Shown here: one piece after another, positions 53,394-63,063 of the stretch
Layout of the letters: each line of letters opens with the position of its first letter
Numbering within the stretch: the first letter of the stretch is position 1
Source: Paenibacillus sp. JDR-2
GTDB lineage: Bacteria > Bacillota > Bacilli > Paenibacillales > Paenibacillaceae
DNA length: 64,000 nt
Assembly (NCBI RefSeq): GCF_000023585.1
Contig: NC_012914.1
Span: forward strand, 5,401,501-5,465,500
Direction: 5' to 3'
Program-made: the position numbers and the translations under genes
The notes under the pieces: generated by a model
Databases searched by the model: none
What the model saw: the letters and a program-made list of their open reading frames with translations, nothing else
Told to the model about the DNA's origin: nothing

Positions 53394-56300
53394 TTACGCG
53401 TAATCCCTCTTTCGTGGTGTATACAATGCTGTATTTATTGTTGTTACAATGGTGTCCATCTCGCCGTCAAAAATCTTGTTCAGCTGCTTGTAGCCGCCCT
53501 TGCTCTTGAACGGTTCTACCTCAAAAGCTTTCTCCGGATTCGGGTCTAACACCGATTCCTGCAGTAGCTGCTTCTCAATCCGCTTCAGCCAGTCCTTCTG
53601 AACCTTCGACCAGACTTTCATATCATATATTTTTTTCATGGCGCCTTCAATCCGCTCTTCATGACTAATTAATGGGTCACCAAGAGCTTGCTGACGGATG
53701 AAGCTAATAATATCCGCTGCTATATCTTCATTCTTCGCATCGCGCCATGCCGCCTGCAGCATTTTCTCCGAATATCCCTTCTGGTCAAGCTCCACCCGAA
53801 GCCTGCGCAGTTCATCTCGCGTCAGGTCATTCGGACGGGTGCAAATAATCGTAAGAGCCGGAATGAGGTTCAAGTTCTCTGTTATAAAAGCATGGAACCC
53901 TTCCAGGTAATCCTCCGGCTTATCGGCATTTCCATACCCCCGTGAGGTGGAGATAAGCTTATCTTCATGCTCCGATATATAGATCCGGTGACCTCTGCCA
54001 CGATTCTCATCGATATAAGCAACCAGCGGCTTCTTCGTCTGAAGATCAGCGCTCGCTTGAAGCACACTCATGCTCTTCAAGTCGTCAATAAACTTCTCAA
54101 TACTCATCCCGCCCGACAGTGCCTTGAAGTCGTCATGATCCTTCTGCGTCCATGTACGCTTCTTGCGCTGCATCTTCGCAATGATCTGATCCTTATGCGG
54201 CTTGCCCTGCCCTTCATCTTCCAGCTGTGCAAGTTCGCTCGTCAGCACATCCAGCGATACCGTCGGCTTCGTCACTACCGGCTTCATGTCTGTATAAGGC
54301 TTCAACGTCTCATAGATTCCAACGGCATCATAAATCATAAAATGATCCTTGCCGATCTCATCGCAACGTCTCGTCGCTCTGCCAAGCATTTGCTCATACA
54401 GGATCCTAGAACGTACGCGGCGCAGGAAGACGAGATTCGTAATACTTGGAATATCTATGCCCGTTGTCAGCAAATCGACTGTTACGACAATGCTTGGCAG
54501 CCGTTCATTTTTGAACAACTTAATCGTATGCAGCGGATCTTTGATGGAACCAGTGATCTTGAGCACGGCATTGTCATCTACCGCCCCATATGCCTTCTCC
54601 AGCTCTTCCTTGAAGATCCGAACAACCATATCCGCATGATCGTCCGTCGCCGCAAAAATAAGTGTCTTTCCTTCTGACTCAGGGTCGATATATTTCGTCA
54701 GTTCTTCCAGGATAACGCGGTTGAAGTTCTCCGTAATAACCGTCTTGTTGAACTGGGTCACTTCCAGATTGATCTCATCCTGGAGCAGTTCCTTCTCCAC
54801 ATTACCGGAGGAGATATCATATACGGCGACCTCTTCACCAACCTGCCATTTGATCCCGTGCTTCTTGAGTTGTGTCTCGAACTGCATCGGAGGCTCATGG
54901 TCGATGAGATACCCGTCGATCACCGCTTCACGATACGAATAGTTGAATACCGGTCTTCCAAAAATCTCAACTGTATGCAAAGCCGGCGTAGCCGTCAGCC
55001 CAATCCGGAACGCATCGAAATAGTCCAACACCTTGCGGTATTTGCTGACATAATCTTCGTGGTCACGGAACTCCAGCTCCAGCTCGGACATTTCCTTATC
55101 CAGTGTATAGCCGCGATGTGCTTCATCGACGATTACACAATCGTATTGGTCAACAGACGGAATTTCCGCTTCGTCGGATTCATTATAGAAGATACGTTTT
55201 ACCATACCTTGAACGGTAGCGATCTGCACCTTGGTCTCCGGATTCGGCTTCTTATCATCTAACGTCTGAAGCTCAAAAATCTCCGTAAACGAATGGTAGC
55301 TCTCCAGCTTGGAATCCTTAAATGCTGCTTCTGCCTGGCGTCCAAGCGCTGAGCGGTCCACGAGGAACAGAATTCGCTTGAAGCGGTTATGTTTGATCAG
55401 ACGATAAATAAGCCCAATAGCCATACGGGTTTTGCCTGTGCCTGTAGCCATTGCCAGCAGGATACTGCGCTGACCTTCGTCAATTGCACCTTCTACCGAA
55501 AGGATAGCGTCCTCCTGATACGGACGCAGTTTCAGGTAATCAAGCGTCTCATCTTGCAGATCCTTAGCAGCTTGCTCGGTGTCCTGCTTCAGCAAATCTT
55601 TCAGCCCTTGCGGTGAATACCATGCCTGCAGAGGGCGCGGATGATTCGTTGGCTTGCGAGCGTCGAGGAACCAAATACCGGACATATGCTTCAATTGCTC
55701 CAGGTACGGGCGACCATTCGTCGAGAACAGGAATGGCACCTGATAGTTCCCCCATGGTCCATGAATGATTTCATCTCCATGACGTACAACCTGCATGGCG
55801 TACTTTTTCGCTTGGGCAATATCCGCCTCAACGTTCTTGCTGATCCGCTTCGCTTCAACGATGCCAACCAGCTCAAGACCACAGAACAGTGCATAGTCCG
55901 CGAAGCCAGTCTTGAGCGCCCACTCCGCGATTGCTAGGTTGCGACCTTTCTCGGGACGCGTGCCAAGTCCATAACGAAGAGTCTGAGAATCTACCTCCCA
56001 GCCCGCTTGCCGCAGCTTCTCATCAATGATAAGGCGAGTCTCAGCTTCCGTAAGCGCAAAAGCACTACCTGCTTGTTTCGACTTCGAATGGCGTTTCTTC
56101 TTGTCCTCATGCGTAACATTCGTTTGCTGCTGTCGAAGCGCTGCCAGTTCCTGTTGGAGCTTTGCCATCTTTTCTTCATAGGCTCTCGCCAATTGATCCA
56201 GTTGCACTTCGTTGCCAGCACTATCCTGTTGCTCTACTGGCTCTATATAATCAGGTGCTTGGAAGTTCCAATCGCCGTACACTTGCATGAACCAGACACT

Positions 56301-56645
56301 AAGTCTAAATGCCAGCAGCGTTGAAGCTTGAGCTTCACGTGTTGAACCGTATCCCGACTCGTGAACAGCTTTGTTTCCGATCTTACGAAGAGTGTGCAGA
56401 TAATCCACAATGTCATCGGAAATCAGATCGTCCCTCTTCAGCTGTGACAAACGATCGACTTGCGTAAGCTCTTTCGTCTCGTCCATCTCTTCCATCGCAC
56501 ATATGTATTTGGTCAATGTCTCTCCGAACATACGAAGCTTAATTAGGGATGTATTCGGATCAATGAACAAATTGCGCTCTGCCATCTCGCCAAGATCCGA
56601 TAAGATCTCCCAGCGGTCATGCAAGAATTCAAAGTTGCCAGCCAT
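53394..56645 (-). CDS. hsdR: Type I restriction endonuclease subunit HsdR
   Basis: A 1083-residue motor/nuclease subunit. An N-terminal DUF4145-like region (~1-130) and coiled segment precede the PD-(D/E)XK nuclease (GFADYALFCGLELVGIVEAKR), the SF2 helicase with Walker A AMATGTGKTRMA and Walker B IVDEAHRG, motif III GLTATP, and an EcoEI_R_C-type C-terminus. It translocates and cleaves unmethylated DNA in complex with HsdM and HsdS. The start is ATG 56643-56645 with GAGGTG upstream. It is the first gene of the hsdRMS operon. Confidence 0.95.
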   Translation of the reverse strand: MAGNFEFLHDRWEILSDLGEMAERNLFIDPNTSLIKLRMFGETLTKYICAMEEMDETKELTQVDRLSQLKRDDLISDDIVDYLHTLRKIGNKAVHESGYGSTREAQASTLLAFRLSVWFMQVYGDWNFQAPDYIEPVEQQDSAGNEVQLDQLARAYEEKMAKLQQELAALRQQQTNVTHEDKKKRHSKSKQAGSAFALTEAETRLIIDEKLRQAGWEVDSQTLRYGLGTRPEKGRNLAIAEWALKTGFADYALFCGLELVGIVEAKRISKNVEADIAQAKKYAMQVVRHGDEIIHGPWGNYQVPFLFSTNGRPYLEQLKHMSGIWFLDARKPTNHPRPLQAWYSPQGLKDLLKQDTEQAAKDLQDETLDYLKLRPYQEDAILSVEGAIDEGQRSILLAMATGTGKTRMAIGLIYRLIKHNRFKRILFLVDRSALGRQAEAAFKDSKLESYHSFTEIFELQTLDDKKPNPETKVQIATVQGMVKRIFYNESDEAEIPSVDQYDCVIVDEAHRGYTLDKEMSELELEFRDHEDYVSKYRKVLDYFDAFRIGLTATPALHTVEIFGRPVFNYSYREAVIDGYLIDHEPPMQFETQLKKHGIKWQVGEEVAVYDISSGNVEKELLQDEINLEVTQFNKTVITENFNRVILEELTKYIDPESEGKTLIFAATDDHADMVVRIFKEELEKAYGAVDDNAVLKITGSIKDPLHTIKLFKNERLPSIVVTVDLLTTGIDIPSITNLVFLRRVRSRILYEQMLGRATRRCDEIGKDHFMIYDAVGIYETLKPYTDMKPVVTKPTVSLDVLTSELAQLEDEGQGKPHKDQIIAKMQRKKRTWTQKDHDDFKALSGGMSIEKFIDDLKSMSVLQASADLQTKKPLVAYIDENRGRGHRIYISEHEDKLISTSRGYGNADKPEDYLEGFHAFITENLNLIPALTIICTRPNDLTRDELRRLRVELDQKGYSEKMLQAAWRDAKNEDIAADIISFIRQQALGDPLISHEERIEGAMKKIYDMKVWSKVQKDWLKRIEKQLLQESVLDPNPEKAFEVEPFKSKGGYKQLNKIFDGEMDTIVTTINTALYTPRKRDYA

Positions 56646-56916
56646 TAGAAACACCTCGATACGTGGTTGTTATCTTTCATATTAACGTGTTCTTCCGACA
56701 GTACACTGTCTGGAACGTACGTTTGATTGACTAGTTCTGTAGTAACAGATAAATATTCGCTAAAGTGCAAGGAAAAACCTTTTTGTTGATAAAAAACATG
56801 AGATAATTAGGACCATCGGTTGGCTTCCCTATCAAATAAATGTAAAATATAACATACTAGGAAATCGACTTAATCTGACAGATTCAATTGATGTCAGCAA
56901 CAGGAGATATTAAATT

Positions 56917-59900
56917 ATGATGAAATTCACCGCGAACTACTGCTACTCCAATCCCAATTTTGTAATTACGAATTTACCAGATCAGCAAAAGGTAACGCCT
57001 TATACAAACATCATCAGAATCACTCAAAATCTAATTACACGAGGGGCGCCTACGATTGCCTCTCAGTTTCTTAGGGACCAACTTGGTTTAGATCGAAATT
57101 ATCTCCATCACCTAGAGCATGTAAAATTTCTCTCTACCGAAGATTTAGATTGGTCGAAGCAAATTAAAGGTGACAAAAGAAAAAACCACTATCCTGCAGA
57201 AAAATTTTATAATGACTTTGGAAAAATACTCAACAGTGTAGGCTTTATTCGAAACCTAACCCGTGCTGAGGTTGCTATCTCCGAAATCGTTCCTGAAGTA
57301 TCTGATACTTTCGCAAAACAACAAGTTGATTTCTATATTCCGCTACTTAAGACTGTAATTGAGGTCGATGGCGGCTCTGATAAGGATGAAACCGGTCACT
57401 TTAGTAGTAATCAGATACTGCTTGATAACAGAAGAGATACTGCACTAAACAAAGCAGGCATTCATGTCATTCGTATCAGTTCCAAAGAAATTATGGATAG
57501 GAATTACTCTGATTTCTTATCAAAATTTCGAGACATCTATTTAAAACATAGAACCGACGTAACCGAATATGAGAAGTACCTGAATTTGGACAAAAAAAAA
57601 TACGATGCTCAGATCACACTTACAGCCGTAGCAAGAGTTCAAGTATTTATCCTTGAACTCTTAGATCGTGGTGTTCTGTCCCTTGACGACGATCAATGGA
57701 GCATTAACTTACTTGATGATAATGCTCGTTATTATTTTGAGCTTGGCATGAGTGACCTCGAACTATGGCTTAGAAATATCGCAGCACTCTTTAACAAGCA
57801 GATTCGATTACCTAAAATAGGTATTATGGTCAATAAATATGCCAAGCTTACCCCAGCTTATCAAAAGACAATAAATATTAAATTTGACTTATTCAAGCGC
57901 TGGGACGATTCCGTCGAGGAGGCTCGTGTATATCACATTAAGACTGACTTTGACGATCATGCAAATTACAATTTAATCAAAGTAAACGAGCCTGTCGTTT
58001 ATCAACTCGATCCGGATGTACACCGCTCACACCTGGAGTTCTTAACAAACAATTTGTTCGGACATTCGTCATTTAACGAAGGTCAGCTGGACATTATTAT
58101 CAATTGTTTGAATGGTCACGATACGATTGGACTGCTGCCGACCGGCGGAGGAAAATCGCTGACTTATCAACTAAGTGTTATGCTGCAGCCCGCAATTAGC
58201 TTTGTGGTAGTACCTATTAAATCGTTGATGTTAGATCAGATTAGAAACCTTGAACGTAAGCATTTTATAACTACATGCAGTTATATTAATTCTGATTTAG
58301 GTGCTGAAGAGGCTAACCAGAGATTAGATCAGTTCTCTAAAGGTAAATACATGTTCCTTATCATATCGCCAGAACGATTCCAAGCCAAAAAGTTCAGAGA
58401 ACAGTTAGCCAACATCAACTTAACGAAAGCGATATCAATTGCTGTCATTGACGAAGTTCACTGTTTATCCGAGTGGGGACATGAGTTCCGGACCTCCTAT
58501 CTGGTACTGTCCCGAACAATTAGGACCTATGCGCCGTCAGCCAGATTCCTAGCTTTGACTGCAACTGCGTCCTCCAAGGTTTTATTGGATATACGAAACG
58601 AGCTGGAGATTGAAAACCACAATGTCATTACTATATCGCGATTCACACGCAATGAACTGAATTTCAACGTGGCTCCCATCACTCCAAAAGAACGTGACGA
58701 TGCTTTAATGAGTAATCTTGTTCATTTTAAGAGCAGAAGTACAAAACGGGCAGCACTCGTATTTACCTCTAATGTTAATGGTAACTCGGGATGCTACGAG
58801 TTACATCATAAAATCAATAAAGCAACAGGATTCAAAACCGGATTTTTCTCCGGCTCTCAACCAACTGATTGGGGTAAAGAAACCACGCAAAAGTTTACCG
58901 ATTATAAAGACTTTATTCAGCAGAAGTACATGTTGGATGAAATAGATGTGATGGTGGCAACCAAAGCTTTTGGCATGGGAATTGATAAGCCCAATATCGG
59001 TCAAACCATTCATTATGGCATACCAAGTTCCTTAGAATCGTTCTATCAAGAAGCCGGTCGTGCAGGAAGGGATAAGCATAAATCTGACTGCCTCATTTTA
59101 TATAACCCTGACGACTTGGATGCTGTTACAAAAGGCACTTTATTCGGGATTCACACTGATATAGATACGATTAATAAGAATAAAAGCAAGCTAAAGGGAG
59201 ATCTAAATACCCTTTTCTACTTCTTATCGGAAAATCTTATGGATATCGAAACTGAAGTGGATGAGATATACAATTACTATTTTTCCATTAGAACAACCGA
59301 AGATTTAAATCTGACACTGTCCTTTGGCAGTGACGGTGAACGTGTTAAGGCTAAGAAGGAAAAATACATATATCGACTTGCCTTAATAGGGATCGTTGAG
59401 GACTGGACTGTAGATTGGAAAATGGGACAGATGGAAGTCCAGTTCACAGATTGGAATGAGGATCACATCGTCGAACAATTGCTGAAGTATATCAAGAAAT
59501 ATGAGTACACTTTTACATTAACACCAGGTGATCGGCATGCAGAACAATATAATGACTATATCCAGTATTTCAATGACTTGGATATCCCTTTCTTGAAGAG
59601 AGCTCTGTACGTGCTTCTAAGATGGTATAACGACAATGTCGTCTATTCCAAGAAACAGTCCATCTTGTTAATGAAGCAGTTCGCGGATGAGTTTACCGAC
59701 AGCGACAGCTTTCAACAAAATATTGAGACCTATTTCAAACGGAACGACGATGTATATTTATTGGAGTCCATAATTGGAAATCCATTGAACCTTCGCTCGT
59801 GGTATCAGCTCTTTGTTATTCAAGAAGAAGGTAAACCGGATACACCTCGAAACATAAGTACCTTTAAGCGTCTTAGAATAACAGTTAGCCGCTTCTTGGA

Positions 59901-60264
59901 AAGTTACAAGAATGATATTGCTTTGAATTTGATCAGTGGCTTTATTCATTTGGTAATTGATGATTTTGATGCGACTGACGGTAAGGAGCGTATGGTTGCG
60001 GCTATTCGAGAAATCAATCATCTGGATACTGAAGAACGTGACGAAATACTACTCTCCTTATTAGAAATGTCAGATCAACATCTCGACTTTGATCAAAAAG
60101 AACAGTTAAGCGAACTGCTAATTATGAATGGCTTTGATAAGACTTCCGATCTCAAGAACATCTATCAGTCACACGGCAGCAACACCATATACGCTCACAT
60201 TATCAAGAGCTTGTATAAAGAATTCAAGAAGCATACCGAGGGAGGATATCCATGGGAAGTTTAA
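56917..60264 (+). CDS. RecQ-family helicase with N-terminal DUF559/Vsr-like nuclease domain
   Basis: A 1115-residue fusion. Residues ~105-200 resemble a DUF559/Vsr-type PD-(D/E)XK nuclease: Asp139 region in QQVDFYIPLL, the Glu149/Asp151 motif VIEVDGG, and a C-terminal helix with VIRISSKEI. Residues ~375-730 are a RecQ helicase: LLPTGGGKS (Lys413), DEVH box at 512-515, LTATASS motif III, and motifs V-VI ATKAFGMGIDKPN and YQEAGRAGRDK. The C-terminal ~380 residues, largely helical, match no domain I know. It is not the housekeeping RecQ, which lacks the nuclease and is about half this size. AGGAG precedes the start. It overlaps the next gene by 13 bases and is divergent from hsdR. Confidence 0.85.
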   Translation: MMKFTANYCYSNPNFVITNLPDQQKVTPYTNIIRITQNLITRGAPTIASQFLRDQLGLDRNYLHHLEHVKFLSTEDLDWSKQIKGDKRKNHYPAEKFYNDFGKILNSVGFIRNLTRAEVAISEIVPEVSDTFAKQQVDFYIPLLKTVIEVDGGSDKDETGHFSSNQILLDNRRDTALNKAGIHVIRISSKEIMDRNYSDFLSKFRDIYLKHRTDVTEYEKYLNLDKKKYDAQITLTAVARVQVFILELLDRGVLSLDDDQWSINLLDDNARYYFELGMSDLELWLRNIAALFNKQIRLPKIGIMVNKYAKLTPAYQKTINIKFDLFKRWDDSVEEARVYHIKTDFDDHANYNLIKVNEPVVYQLDPDVHRSHLEFLTNNLFGHSSFNEGQLDIIINCLNGHDTIGLLPTGGGKSLTYQLSVMLQPAISFVVVPIKSLMLDQIRNLERKHFITTCSYINSDLGAEEANQRLDQFSKGKYMFLIISPERFQAKKFREQLANINLTKAISIAVIDEVHCLSEWGHEFRTSYLVLSRTIRTYAPSARFLALTATASSKVLLDIRNELEIENHNVITISRFTRNELNFNVAPITPKERDDALMSNLVHFKSRSTKRAALVFTSNVNGNSGCYELHHKINKATGFKTGFFSGSQPTDWGKETTQKFTDYKDFIQQKYMLDEIDVMVATKAFGMGIDKPNIGQTIHYGIPSSLESFYQEAGRAGRDKHKSDCLILYNPDDLDAVTKGTLFGIHTDIDTINKNKSKLKGDLNTLFYFLSENLMDIETEVDEIYNYYFSIRTTEDLNLTLSFGSDGERVKAKKEKYIYRLALIGIVEDWTVDWKMGQMEVQFTDWNEDHIVEQLLKYIKKYEYTFTLTPGDRHAEQYNDYIQYFNDLDIPFLKRALYVLLRWYNDNVVYSKKQSILLMKQFADEFTDSDSFQQNIETYFKRNDDVYLLESIIGNPLNLRSWYQLFVIQEEGKPDTPRNISTFKRLRITVSRFLESYKNDIALNLISGFIHLVIDDFDATDGKERMVAAIREINHLDTEERDEILLSLLEMSDQHLDFDQKEQLSELLIMNGFDKTSDLKNIYQSHGSNTIYAHIIKSLYKEFKKHTEGGYPWEV

Positions 60265-60698
60265 AGCAAGTTGATGCTATGGAAGAAATAATCGGGGAAT
60301 TTGGCGAAGAAATTAAGAAGCTGAAAACCGCATCCGAATATATTCAGCTTATTGAAAAGATGCAGCTGCAAGTAAGTACAACATCGGATACTTTGATGCA
60401 ATCCAAAGATCAGATTAAAATGGTACAAGATATTGTCGAGAGCAAACTGGAGTTGTTCAACACGATTTCTAGGAACCTAGAGGCTAAGCAAACTAATATT
60501 GAACAAGCCCAGCATAACCTCAATGACAAAATCTCAGAGCTATCGAGGGCGAATCAAACAGCGCACGCTACTCTCGAATCGAAGCTTAACGAGCAGCAAA
60601 CTAAATTATCATCCACTTATAAATTCCTTCAACTGTCTCTTGGAATTAATGCCGGACTAGTCATCATTTTTATGCTTCTTGTTCTGTTCGTAAAATAA
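60252..60698 (+). CDS. Coiled-coil protein with C-terminal membrane anchor, partner of the RecQ fusion
   Basis: A 148-residue protein: a long helical coiled coil (residues ~5-120, heptad-like Leu/Ile/Met pattern, rich in Glu, Lys and Gln) and a single C-terminal transmembrane helix (~126-147), giving a tail-anchored form with the coil inside the cell. The ATG at 60252 is inside the end of the helicase gene and uses GGAGGATATC, also within that gene, so the two are coupled. I recognise no family. Such coil-plus-anchor proteins can tether or oligomerise partners at the membrane. Confidence 0.7.
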   Translation: MGSLKQVDAMEEIIGEFGEEIKKLKTASEYIQLIEKMQLQVSTTSDTLMQSKDQIKMVQDIVESKLELFNTISRNLEAKQTNIEQAQHNLNDKISELSRANQTAHATLESKLNEQQTKLSSTYKFLQLSLGINAGLVIIFMLLVLFVK

Positions 60699-60700
60699 AC

Positions 60701-60744
60701 AAAAACAACGTCCCTGCCGGCAATCCGACAGGGATGTTTGTTTT
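60701..60744. terminator. Bidirectional terminator after the RecQ-fusion operon
   Basis: CGTCCCTG pairs with CAGGGATG (one wobble pair) in a stem flanked by AAAACA and TGTTTT tracts, between convergent genes. Confidence 0.8.
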
Positions 60745-61555
60745 AACCGATCTTAATTGCTTCAAGCTCCAACGCTTGCCTCAACAATCTAACTGCACTG
60801 TCAGTACCGACCGGAAGGTTCATTGAAGAGCCGGAGTAGATAACGATAGGCAATGAATCGCTGTTTCCTTTTACCTTAAATTGAAAAACACGATGAGCAG
60901 GCTTACCTGTCTTTCCAGTAATGGTGTATTCATTCGTCCGCTCAAAAAGTTCCGGATACTTTCCAAAGAGCACAACCCAATCCAAACCAATGCCAACAAT
61001 ATGCTTTGTCTTTCTTTGCGTTGAGATATCCCCTATCGCCTGCATAGCTAATTGGGTGGACTCCAGTTCGTATAGCCATTCCTCTTTCAAGCTTTTTCTG
61101 ACATTCCATTGCTTAGAGTGGAACGGGAAAAATTCAAGTGTATGTAAGAATCCAAGGTTCTCATTGGTTAACTGCTCAAGCTGTTTTAACCTGGATGCTC
61201 TCCATTTGCCTCCCGGCGTAGTCCGATTTATAACCTCATTATGGATGTAGTCTTCTTTGGTCCAATTCAAATATCGATTTCCCACAAAATCATTAAACTG
61301 CCTGCAAATACCTTCGTAATCAAGTGACGGATTCGATTTCCTTAGCTTGTCAATTAGTATATCACCGGGATTAATAAGCAGCAGCAGTGCATCATTGCTC
61401 ATATCTTCATTTAGATATCCATAAAAGGGCTCTGGATAAAAATCCGCATCGAAATAGCTGATAACCTCTGCTGGCAAAGCTTCCTTCAAATCATACTTGC
61501 CGCTTGCATAAAATTGATTCCAATAAGATAAATAAGACTCAAGATACATGTCCAT
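60743..61555 (-). CDS. Hypothetical protein in the defence island
   Basis: A 270-residue soluble protein with no signal or membrane helix. Segments NDALLLLINPGDILID, HTLEFFPFHSKQW and VVLFGKYPEL have the order of the uracil-DNA-glycosylase superfamily (NPG-type motif near the start, a central aromatic motif, a G-K/R-W-like strand), but the match is loose and no catalytic residue can be assigned. It lies between the RecQ-fusion operon and the Sir2 operon, in the same orientation as the latter, about 60 bases after the sir2 stop, so co-transcription with that operon is possible. Confidence 0.55.
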   Translation of the reverse strand: MDMYLESYLSYWNQFYASGKYDLKEALPAEVISYFDADFYPEPFYGYLNEDMSNDALLLLINPGDILIDKLRKSNPSLDYEGICRQFNDFVGNRYLNWTKEDYIHNEVINRTTPGGKWRASRLKQLEQLTNENLGFLHTLEFFPFHSKQWNVRKSLKEEWLYELESTQLAMQAIGDISTQRKTKHIVGIGLDWVVLFGKYPELFERTNEYTITGKTGKPAHRVFQFKVKGNSDSLPIVIYSGSSMNLPVGTDSAVRLLRQALELEAIKIG

Positions 61556-61613
61556 AATGCCTTCTTTCTTTCGGATATAGTTAAATATCTGTCCTTCAAT
61601 AACTTTTTACCAA

Positions 61614-62342
61614 TTAGATTTTCAATAAATCATCAATCATTCGTAAAGAACTACCAATTGAATTATTTATCACAATATCCGCATAGTGATCAGCAGGTGT
61701 AGGATCATTGTTTATTATCACTAGATTGGCTCCATTTTCTTTTGCTCGCTTTGGATACTGATTTGCTGGGCTTACTTGAAGTGATGAACCAAGAACAATG
61801 AACAACTCAACATCTTTCATCAGCTTATTAGCTAGTTGCAGTGCTGACTGGCGCAACATTTCGCCGAACAGCACTACATTTGGGCGTATAAATCCACCGC
61901 AACTGCAAACTGTCATTTTTTCCGGTACCAAATACATCTTAGACTCGTATTGTTTATTGCATTTCATACAGTGTAAAGTCCCTAGATCACCATGCAACTT
62001 GGCAATTTGACGAGTGCCAGCTTGCTCATGATAATTCTCAACATTTTGCGTAATAATGCCTTTGATCAACCCCCGATTCTCCCAATCCGCAAGAATCCTA
62101 TGCCCATCATTGGGTTGATGTGAATTCATTTCATGAATACGCCATTGATAAAAACGAATAAATTCTTCTCGATTCGAATCAATAGCTTCAATATCTGCAA
62201 GTTCAATCGGATTTCGATTGTTCCACATTCCACGGTCCGCCGATCGAAAGTCCTGCAGACCGCTCTCCGTAGACATTCCAGCCCCCGAGAATATTATGGT
62301 GGAACTGGAATCTAAGATTAGCTTCTCTATCAATACACTCAC
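61614..62342 (-). CDS. Sir2 family NAD-dependent protein deacylase
   Basis: A 242-residue sirtuin. The NAD-binding motif GAGMSTESGLQDFRSADRG, catalytic His117 in KLHGD, the four-cysteine zinc site (CMKCNKQY and CSCGG) and the second Rossmann segment VLGSSLQVSPAN are intact. The usual TQNVDxLH motif reads TQNVENYH, with Glu replacing Asp, which may alter NAD or substrate handling. The start is GTG overlapping the upstream gene stop by four bases (GTGA). Its position in a defence island with two unknown partners suggests it may not be the housekeeping deacetylase. Confidence 0.9.
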   Translation of the reverse strand: MSVLIEKLILDSSSTIIFSGAGMSTESGLQDFRSADRGMWNNRNPIELADIEAIDSNREEFIRFYQWRIHEMNSHQPNDGHRILADWENRGLIKGIITQNVENYHEQAGTRQIAKLHGDLGTLHCMKCNKQYESKMYLVPEKMTVCSCGGFIRPNVVLFGEMLRQSALQLANKLMKDVELFIVLGSSLQVSPANQYPKRAKENGANLVIINNDPTPADHYADIVINNSIGSSLRMIDDLLKI

Positions 62343-63022
62343 CTCTGTAAGACTGATATCATAGATTCAATTGCCTGTTGTTTCAACTGACGATCTGTCC
62401 TCCATCTGCGAGGGCGAGTAAAGTGATCGTTATTATCAAGAGCAACCACTAACCCATTTCCATTTAACTCATTTGACCAAGCACGAACTTGCTGCATCTT
62501 TTGATCAAAAGCTCCTTGTACAAAGCCCATTATTACGAACTTAGCTTTTGCACACTCTGTCATGAACTGTTCTCTATTGTGAGTTATGGGATCTTCGAGA
62601 AGCGATATCTCATCGGAAGATAGTAAGCTTTTAGCACGATCATGGTATGTTTCCGCTTTTTGACCATCTGGCTGTCGTACATTAGAAAGATTGTACACTC
62701 GTAGAATACCCTTTGGTTCAGAACGCCTACATGCAGCAAATCCAGCTCTGATAACTTCAATTACATTTTGCATAGATAGATCTGGATAATCTGCTGATTT
62801 AAATACATCACTTGCCCCTTCACCGTTCTTAAATTCTTCCCACTTAGGGGAGTGCTTAAATTCAAACTTCCCAGGATTGGTCATTATCACTACTCCAAGA
62901 AGATCGTCTGAGTTGCCAAAATGTATTGTTGTCGAATGGCGCATCAACAACACTTCATCTTCATGAATGATTCTCATCATAGATGCCGTAACCCGCTCTG
63001 GATACACCCTCTTCTTTGCCAT
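62339..63022 (-). CDS. Hypothetical protein, Sir2 operon partner
   Basis: A 227-residue soluble protein. The pattern GVVIMTNPGKFEF, later LRVYNLSNVRQPDGQ and C-terminal LDNNDHFTRPRRWRTDRQ recalls DUF1643-like proteins (NPS/NPG early, a VLNLxxxRxTDP-like strand, a terminal aromatic-basic motif), but the resemblance is weak. No catalytic motif can be named. It is translationally coupled to sir2 by a four-base overlap and follows the 239-residue gene by 41 bases, so all three form one operon. Confidence 0.6.
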   Translation of the reverse strand: MAKKRVYPERVTASMMRIIHEDEVLLMRHSTTIHFGNSDDLLGVVIMTNPGKFEFKHSPKWEEFKNGEGASDVFKSADYPDLSMQNVIEVIRAGFAACRRSEPKGILRVYNLSNVRQPDGQKAETYHDRAKSLLSSDEISLLEDPITHNREQFMTECAKAKFVIMGFVQGAFDQKMQQVRAWSNELNGNGLVVALDNNDHFTRPRRWRTDRQLKQQAIESMISVLQR

Positions 63023-63063
63023 TCATAATCGCCTCCACTTTTTTATCGATACAACAATAATAA

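Noticed and set aside
56917..60264. Housekeeping RecQ
   Set aside because: Nearly twice the usual length, with an N-terminal nuclease-like domain, no clear RQC/HRDC organisation, and a defence-island setting.
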